Shown here: one piece after another, positions 6,910-8,442 of the stretch
How the letters are laid out: each line of letters starts with the position of its first letter
Numbering within the stretch: the first letter of the stretch is position 1
From: an uncultured Planctomycetaceae bacterium
GTDB taxonomy: Bacteria; Planctomycetota; Planctomycetia; Pirellulales; UBA1268
DNA length: 8,442 nt
Assembly: GCA_937926325.1 (NCBI GenBank)
Contig: CALAZQ010000028.1
Location: 1-8,442, forward strand
Direction of reading: 5' to 3'
Program-made: the position numbers and the translations under genes
Notes under the pieces: generated by a model
Seen by the model: the letters and a program-made list of their open reading frames with translations, nothing else
What the model was told of the DNA's origin: nothing
Databases searched by the model: none

Positions 6910-6921
6910 CGAAAGCCTTCC
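6910..6921 (-). promoter_or_regulatory. Shine-Dalgarno deciding the cytochrome start
   Basis: On the minus strand GGAAGG (6921-6916) lies 6 bases before the ATG at 6909-6907. Together with the signal peptide that begins here, it sets the start at 6909 instead of any upstream ATG. Its last two bases are part of the inverted-repeat arm at 6910-6917. Confidence 0.65.
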
Positions 6922-6987
6922 GTGTTCGTACAGAAAATTGATTGCTGACATCCTCTTTCCGAAGAGAATACAGTTCAGTGGCTTTCG
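6910..6987. repeat. 8-base inverted repeat enclosing a small hairpin
   Basis: CGAAAGCC (6910-6917) and its exact reverse complement GGCTTTCG (6980-6987) are 62 bases apart. Between them CTCTT (6953-6957) pairs with AAGAG (6962-6966) around a 4-base loop. The left arm touches the cytochrome start codon. It might be a pair of regulator half-sites or an RNA stem in the cytochrome leader. An 8-base match at this distance can also be chance. Confidence 0.35.
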
Positions 6988-7025
6988 GAGCATAACGCAC
7001 ACAAGGCTGAAAGAATCTATTTGCG

Positions 7026-8442
<1,417 letters not shown>

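Larger units (their letters stand above)
6910..7025. promoter_or_regulatory. Divergent promoter region between cytochrome and sulfatase genes
   Basis: These 116 bases separate two genes pointing away from each other, so promoters for both should lie here or just inside the genes. The region is visibly richer in A and T than all neighbouring DNA. For the plus strand CTGACA (6945-6950) resembles a -35 box, but 17 bases later only ATACAG (6968-6973) is found. For the minus strand TTATGC and TGTATT, 17 bases apart, are a weak pair. Neither is convincing, so the sigma factor in use is open. No riboswitch or tRNA is visible. Confidence 0.5.

Noticed and set aside
6202..6948. A 248-codon plus-strand open frame running into the divergent control region
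   Set aside because: It is antisense to the cytochrome haem modules and has no domain or plausible start signal.

Overview
The window looks like a piece of a GC-rich bacterial chromosome, most probably from a planctomycete (Pirellulales-like) or a close relative in the PVC group. The reasons are the gene content and the form of the proteins. There is a secreted multihaem c-type cytochrome with a long non-haem tail, a secreted beta-propeller of the sorbosone/PQQ-dehydrogenase-like kind with a C-terminal beta domain, and a formylglycine-type sulfatase. A YacL-like membrane PIN/TRAM protein and a HIT protein with an LWAPWRLAYI-type start complete the set. The assignment rests on recalled family patterns, not on a search. 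All genes share the same strong preference for CGG (Arg) and CTG/CTC (Leu), and I see no insertion sequence, phage gene, tRNA, rRNA or CRISPR array.

Left part (1-2867, plus strand): the 3' part of a HIT-family nucleotide hydrolase/phosphorylase gene overlaps by 4 bases (ATGA) a complete dGTPase-like HD phosphohydrolase gene. After a 154-base gap holding a hairpin comes a complete gene for a four-helix membrane protein with cytoplasmic PIN nuclease and TRAM domains. These look like housekeeping genes for nucleotide and RNA metabolism.

Middle part (2885-6909, minus strand): a two-gene, translationally coupled unit (7-base overlap, strong Shine-Dalgarno). It encodes an exported cytochrome with five CXXCH haem sites and an exported beta-propeller protein. 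They may act together outside the cytoplasmic membrane, the propeller binding or oxidising a substrate and the cytochrome taking electrons, but no substrate can be read from the sequence. The unit converges on the PIN/TRAM gene with only 17 bases between the stop codons.

Right part (7026-8442, plus strand): an exported Cys-type sulfatase, cut by the window end shortly before its C-terminus, diverges from the cytochrome gene across a 116-base AT-richer region. That region must hold promoters for both directions and contains an 8-base inverted repeat enclosing a small hairpin. Sulfatase, cytochrome and propeller could form one polysaccharide- or sugar-use locus, but that is inference from position only.

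I found no clear evidence of a wholly new system. The items most worth a second look are the cytochrome/propeller pair, the non-haem tail of the cytochrome, its Met-less third haem module, and the nested inverted repeat next to the cytochrome start codon.
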